Below, in pieces: positions 59,971-64,000 of a stretch of 64,000 bases of DNA. Every line of letters begins with the position of its first letter. Within the stretch, counting starts at the first letter, position 1. Below the pieces are notes generated by a model. That model was not told the origin of the DNA, ran no database searches, and saw only the letters and a program-made list of their open reading frames with translations. Source of the DNA: Bruticola sp004554425 (GTDB lineage Bacteria; Vulcanimicrobiota; Xenobia; Xenobiales; Xenobiaceae); the NCBI GenBank assembly GCA_958366945.1, contig CATXCY010000007.1, positions 1 through 64,000 of the forward strand, in the 5' to 3' direction. The translations under genes were made by a program, and so were the position numbers.

Positions 59971-60908
59971 ATTCGATAGGCAAAATCTAAGGCTTCAGAC
60001 AAATGGTTCAAAACCGGAATGCCCAGCTTTTTGGCTTCTGCTCTCGATTGAGCACAATTATATCCCCAGCCAGCTAAAGCCACGCTCACTCCCAGAGGGC
60101 GAACTTTAAGCAAATTATCCAATAAATCGTCTACAAAAAGTATCTGTTCCGGTTCGACACCAAAGCTGGCCGCCAGGATATAAAGTTGCAACTTCTTGTC
60201 AAAAGTATGTTCTTTGGAAAGAATAAGCATCTTCAAGCCAACGGTGCTCAGTAACGCTTCGACAGAAGCTTTATCTTTAGTAGTACAAATAGACACACCG
60301 TCAAAAATAGCCAACGCTTTTTGGATAGTTTCTAAATTTCCCTTATAGATATGCTGCGGCTCAAGCCAAGAGGCCATATTTTGACGGCGCGATTCAGCTC
60401 GCCAATAAGCCAAACGCTTACCAAAAAAAGTTAGAAAATGTTTAAGTGAGTTTCCCTCATTTATAAAATCTGACCAGATATAATTTTGTAAATTTATATG
60501 ACTAACCTCAACCGGAAAGGAAGCGGCCTCTTTGGTCCAAGGCTCCGCCCCTTGGCTCCATTGCTCGGCTTTTCCAGCCAAAATAGCTGGCAAAGCCCCA
60601 TATTCAAAGCTGGCAGCCATAGCTTCTGCGCTTATAGGCTTTAGGCCACTCGTTTTCGTCACATACTCAGCCTCTGCCGCTTCCAAGCAAAGGCGCTCGC
60701 CTATAAGCAAAATTAAGGCAAACTCTTCACCAGTGCGAGCTAACCAACGTCCAGAAGTAAAAATATGCATAGGACAGAAGGCCCAACGACCGAAAATTTC
60801 TCGCCAGACTTTTTGGCCAACAACATAACCTTCACATTCCGTATCCCAAATTACCCCATCAAAATCGAGAGCCAAAACACGCCTGTTGGCAGTAATTATT
60901 TTGTCCAT
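59967..60908 (-). CDS. HAD-superfamily hydrolase
   Basis: About 313 residues. LALDFDGVIWDTECEGY is the DxD motif I with the nucleophilic Asp, motif II is the Thr/Ser in ISICTTK, and ILFVDDLLDNLLKVRPLGV is the motif IV acidic pair, in HAD order. A helical cap lies between. It should be a cytoplasmic phosphatase of unknown substrate. The ATG giving MDKIITANRR has AGGTGG upstream; a GTG three codons earlier is the outer limit. The gene ends inside the end of moxR. Confidence 0.8.
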   Translation of the reverse strand: MDKIITANRRVLALDFDGVIWDTECEGYVVGQKVWREIFGRWAFCPMHIFTSGRWLARTGEEFALILLIGERLCLEAAEAEYVTKTSGLKPISAEAMAASFEYGALPAILAGKAEQWSQGAEPWTKEAASFPVEVSHINLQNYIWSDFINEGNSLKHFLTFFGKRLAYWRAESRRQNMASWLEPQHIYKGNLETIQKALAIFDGVSICTTKDKASVEALLSTVGLKMLILSKEHTFDKKLQLYILAASFGVEPEQILFVDDLLDNLLKVRPLGVSVALAGWGYNCAQSRAEAKKLGIPVLNHLSEALDFAYRI

Positions 60909-60951
60909 ATCGGCCACCTGAGTACTATTTATTTTATAAGCATTTTAGGCT

Positions 60952-61009
60952 AAAAAAACGACAGCCGCCAGTATTTTTCTTCGATATACTAAAAAACATA
61001 GCGACTGTC
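60952..61009 (-). terminator. Terminator of gltX
   Basis: GACAGCCGC (60960-60968) pairs with GCGACTGTC (61001-61009), with inner pairing, and seven T follow on the minus strand. It separates gltX from the HAD gene. Confidence 0.82.
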
Positions 61010-61049
61010 TATGTGAAAACGTATCAGACTTGCCTAAATGGAAGAAGTA

Positions 61050-62492
61050 CTAACCGTTAGGCAAAATGGCTAAAGCTTTTTCCAAGCGGCGTAAGCAAGT
61101 TTCTTTGCCCAAAACTTCCATCATATGGAACAAGCTAGGACCGTTACCAACTCCACTTAAAGCCAAACGGACAGGATGAATAAGCTGACCGGCGCCTACG
61201 CCTTTGCTTTGAGCAAATTCGCGCAAGCTAGCTTCTAAAGCTTCGGAAGTAAATTCGGGGAGTTCACGTAAAATAGGAGCCCAACCGGCCAAAAGGTCGT
61301 GACTAGCAGCCTTCCAGCGCTTCTTCACAGTAGCTTCTTCGTAACTTTCCGGATCTTCATAGAAGTAAGGAGCCTCAGTGACGTAATCGGTCAAAAGGTT
61401 GGCACGCTCAGCCATAACTTCCACAACTTTAATTAAGTAGGAACGCTCGGGGCGAGCTTTGCCCAACTTGTCAAAGAAAGGTAAAGCCAAATCGGCCAAT
61501 TCTTCATTAGACTTGGCTCTCATATGTAAACCGTTAATATAAAGAAGCTTGTCAAAATCAAAAACGGCGCCGGACTTACGTACACGCTCAATAGTGAAAG
61601 TTTTGCACAGTTCGTCCAAAGTGAAGAACTCACGCTCGTCTCCGGGGTTCCAACCTAAAAGGCAAAGGAAGTTAAGCATAGCTTCGGGCAAATAGCCTTT
61701 TTCGCGATAAGACTCTACAGAAACATCGCCATCGCGTTTGGAAAGTTTTTTGCCATTTTCGTTGATAATTAAAGGCACATGAGCGTACTGGGGAACTTCC
61801 CAGCCAAAGAATTCATAAAGCAAGAGATGCTTAGGAGTGGAAGAAAGCCACTCTTCGCCACGAATCACGTGAGTAATACCCATCAAATGGTCGTCAACCA
61901 CTACAGCCATATGGTAGGTCGGGAAGCCGTCGGTTTTTATCAACACCTGATCGTCAACCAAGGAAGAATCGAAGCTGACGTCGCCACGCACAATGTCATG
62001 AACTGTCAAAGTGCGGCCATCGGGCACTTTAAGACGTATAACGTGAGGCTCGCCTTTAGCTAAGCGTTCTTCTACTTCTTCTTTGGAAAGGTTGCGGCAA
62101 GCGCGATCGTAAGCAGTGCTCTCGCCTTTAGCGCTGTGCTCAGCACGCATTTGGTCTAAGCGCTCGGCAGTACAGAAGCAATAGTAGGCGTGACCTTCAT
62201 CGACCAACTTTTTGGCCATTTCGTGATAGATAGGCAAACGCTCACTTTGCACATAAGGGCCACGATCTCCGCCAACGACAGCACCTTCATCGGGAGTCAA
62301 GCCAGCCCATTTTAAAGAATCAAGCAAAGCCTCTACAGCACCTTCTACCAAACGAGTGCGGTCAGTATCTTCAATGCGCAAAATAAATTGGCCACCTTCA
62401 TGGCGAGCCATTAAATAGTTATAAAGAGCGGTGCGCAAACCACCTACGTGCAAGTAACCCGTAGGACTGGGAGCAAAACGTACACGGACCAT
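61050..62492 (-). CDS. gltX: Glutamyl-tRNA synthetase
   Basis: 480 residues. RFAPSPTGYLHVGGLRTALYN contains the HIGH-like motif, AHVPLIINENGKKLSKRDGDVS the KMSKS-like motif, and LCLLGWNPGDEREFFTL the following conserved block. The C-terminal anticodon-binding helical domain is complete. It charges tRNA-Glu, and in many bacteria tRNA-Gln. The start is set at the ATG giving MVRVRFAP because GGAG lies six bases upstream; the ATG four codons earlier overlaps that site. Confidence 0.96.
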   Translation of the reverse strand: MVRVRFAPSPTGYLHVGGLRTALYNYLMARHEGGQFILRIEDTDRTRLVEGAVEALLDSLKWAGLTPDEGAVVGGDRGPYVQSERLPIYHEMAKKLVDEGHAYYCFCTAERLDQMRAEHSAKGESTAYDRACRNLSKEEVEERLAKGEPHVIRLKVPDGRTLTVHDIVRGDVSFDSSLVDDQVLIKTDGFPTYHMAVVVDDHLMGITHVIRGEEWLSSTPKHLLLYEFFGWEVPQYAHVPLIINENGKKLSKRDGDVSVESYREKGYLPEAMLNFLCLLGWNPGDEREFFTLDELCKTFTIERVRKSGAVFDFDKLLYINGLHMRAKSNEELADLALPFFDKLGKARPERSYLIKVVEVMAERANLLTDYVTEAPYFYEDPESYEEATVKKRWKAASHDLLAGWAPILRELPEFTSEALEASLREFAQSKGVGAGQLIHPVRLALSGVGNGPSLFHMMEVLGKETCLRRLEKALAILPNG

Positions 62493-62709
62493 GTTAATCT
62501 CCAAAATATTACCAAAAATTGCCCCCGGAAGTTCACCGTTGCCCCATATAAACCTGCAGAACTGTTCCTAAGCCTCCACAACAGCCAATCTATTGATAGC
62601 GCAACTTAATTTTATGATTTTTTAATATTGTTTTTTTTTCTATACAACAATATTTCCAAGGCCTAACTAAAAAGGGAATATAACTATCGATACGGAACTC
62701 CCCCCGCCT

Positions 62710-64000
62710 ATGATTAGTAGTTGGAATAATTCAGTCATTCTCGCTCCCATGAGCAAGGGAAGCAATTTACCTTTTCGCCGTCTCTGCTGTGATTTCGGAG
62801 TAGACGTAACCGTCTCCGAAATGATCTTTGCCTCTGCCCTTTCCAAAGGCAACCGCAAAGATTTAGCTTTATTGCGCCGAGCTCCTCAAGAGCAATGTTT
62901 CGGTGTACAGGTTTTAACCAACAACCCTGAAGATCTGAAAAATTCTATACCTATCATCGAGGAGGCCGGAGCCGATTTTATCGACTTAAATTGTGGCTGT
63001 CCCATTGACGAAGCCGTCAACAAAGGTATGGGAGCCCAGCTTTTGGATCGCCTCAAAAAATTTGAGCAACTTTTAGCCGTTTTAAAAGAAAATACTCACA
63101 TACCGTATACAGTAAAGTTGCGTGCCGGCTACAAAGAAGGCCATGTCAATATTGAAACTACTTCCAAATTGGCCGAAGAATACGGCGCTTCAGCCATTAC
63201 CGTACACGGACGTACCCGTGAGCAGCGCTATACCGGTGCTGCCGATTGGAATATTGTTAAAAGAGCTGTAGAAAATGTCCATATTCCAGTTATAGGTAAT
63301 GGAGATATTCTTACTTGGTACGAAGCAGAAGATAAAAAAGCTCAGAGCGGAGCCCAAGCCATTATGATTGGGCGCGGCGCCCTCATTAAGCCCTGGATCT
63401 TCCAAGAGCTCCGCGAAAAACGCGATTTAAATCTTACTCCCCAAGAGCGCATTGCCATTTATTTGCGTCTAACTATCTATATGTTGGAGCATTTTGGCAA
63501 TGATACTCACGGTCAGCGCACAGTAAGCAATTTCTTACTTTGGCATTTCGATCTTTTTAACCGTTATCGTTATTTACCAGAAGCTCAATATCATCAAGAT
63601 TCGTTGCAACATCCTCTCATTCAGACCAGACTTGACAATATCTACGACGGCGATCCTCTGGAAGTTATTTTGGCCGGCTATGGGAAGTCGTTCCGCCAGA
63701 AATTAGCCAACGCTTTTGTCTTATGCGCTTCAGATAACCACCCGCAGAGCTGGCTTAATGATGAACTGGCCGCCATGGCCCCAGAATTGATCGAGTCTTA
63801 TCGCCAGCAAGCTAAACACAAAGCCGAAGCTAAAGCAGCCAAAGAACAAGCCAAAGCTTCAGCCAGCGGCTTACCTTTTTGCGATGTTAAAGCCCCTCAG
63901 GAGCCGTCCTCACAACCAGCGGTTCAAGCTAAAGATACAGATGTTCAAGTTCCTGCCAAAGAGGCTTCTACTACCTCTAAAGTAGGAGAAGGAACCGTTT
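62710..64000 (+). CDS. tRNA-dihydrouridine synthase, DUS3-like (runs off right edge)
   Basis: 430 codons from the ATG at 62710 without a stop before the window end. ILAPMSKGSNLPFRRLCCDFGVDVT opens the FMN barrel. IDLNCGCPIDEAVNKGMGAQLL carries the catalytic Cys, followed by TVKLRAGYKEGH, ITVHGRTREQRYTGAADW, VIGNGDIL and GRGALIKPWIFQEL. The helical domain has YMLEHFGNDTHG, then NFLLWHFDLFNRYRYLP. The REQRYT, GALIKPWIF and EHFGNDTHG segments resemble eukaryotic DUS3 more than DusA/B/C. The C-terminal part (after about residue 365) is an Ala/Lys/Gln-rich tail outside the enzyme fold. It is divergent from gltX. Confidence 0.85.
   Translation, partial: MISSWNNSVILAPMSKGSNLPFRRLCCDFGVDVTVSEMIFASALSKGNRKDLALLRRAPQEQCFGVQVLTNNPEDLKNSIPIIEEAGADFIDLNCGCPIDEAVNKGMGAQLLDRLKKFEQLLAVLKENTHIPYTVKLRAGYKEGHVNIETTSKLAEEYGASAITVHGRTREQRYTGAADWNIVKRAVENVHIPVIGNGDILTWYEAEDKKAQSGAQAIMIGRGALIKPWIFQELREKRDLNLTPQERIAIYLRLTIYMLEHFGNDTHGQRTVSNFLLWHFDLFNRYRYLPEAQYHQDSLQHPLIQTRLDNIYDGDPLEVILAGYGKSFRQKLANAFVLCASDNHPQSWLNDELAAMAPELIESYRQQAKHKAEAKAAKEQAKASASGLPFCDVKAPQEPSSQPAVQAKDTDVQVPAKEASTTSKVGEGTV

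Noticed and set aside
1..64000. CRISPR arrays, insertion sequences or prophage genes
   Set aside because: No regularly spaced repeats, transposase or phage structural gene was seen.

Overview
The window is a bacterial chromosome segment of moderate G+C content, densely packed with housekeeping genes. The rimP-nusA-ylxR-infB-rbfA-nrnA operon, groES-groEL, split secD and secF, lgt, lspA, rplU-prp, recJ, gltX and CCA-encoding tRNA genes show a bacterium. A heptose-phosphate isomerase (gmhA), many predicted exported or lipid-anchored proteins and several polytopic glycosyltransferase-like proteins suggest a cell with surface heptose or glycan. The 4Fe-4S aldo/keto reductase and the cobalamin-type radical SAM protein fit an anaerobe. 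I cannot place the phylum from sequence alone.

Layout. 1-6.1 kb: a minus-strand cluster (radical SAM/B12 protein, large GT-C-like membrane protein, one-helix protein, flippase-like protein, then the start of a lipoprotein cut by the window edge). 6.2-9.3 kb: aldo/keto reductase, VOC protein and MATE transporter. 9.36-17 kb: a type I restriction-modification locus with a tyrosine recombinase and a built-in hsdS inversion switch. 17-20 kb: accessory material (GIDE-like membrane protein, a broken YhcG/DUF1016 gene, tRNA-Tyr, YefM/YoeB-type toxin-antitoxin). 20-24 kb: aminotransferase, groEL, groES. 24.1-30.5 kb: the nusA-infB operon behind a promoter plus early terminator. 30.5-33.1 kb: a tight operon of DUF4127 protein, TIM-barrel-like protein and zinc ribbon. 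33.3-39.5 kb: lytic transglycosylase, secF/secD, and a 49-residue ORF with TPR and NPCBM-like proteins. 39.6-45.3 kb: pseudouridine synthase, PMT-family glycosyltransferase, tRNA-Arg, lgt, lspA, prp, rplU. 45.7-52.3 kb: beta-lactamase-fold protein, gmhA, a large membrane protein and an acyl-CoA carboxyltransferase. 52.3-62.5 kb: recJ, rRNA-modification enzymes, metallophosphoesterase-moxR pair, HAD protein, gltX. 62.7 kb to the end: an incomplete dihydrouridine synthase with a eukaryote-DUS3-like pattern.

The most notable structure is the phase-variable type I system. An exact 18-bp sequence occurs in inverted orientation inside two hsdS coding regions, at the same codon phase in both. Inversion between the copies would exchange the N-terminal target-recognition half. 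Each half gene has its own start, so either orientation should yield one full-length HsdS and one half-length HsdS. Other points of interest are a RimP lacking its C-terminal domain, an apparent attenuator ahead of the nusA operon, a Cys-rich GroEL tail, an RGG-like disordered segment in IF-2, and the uncharacterised DUF4127 operon.
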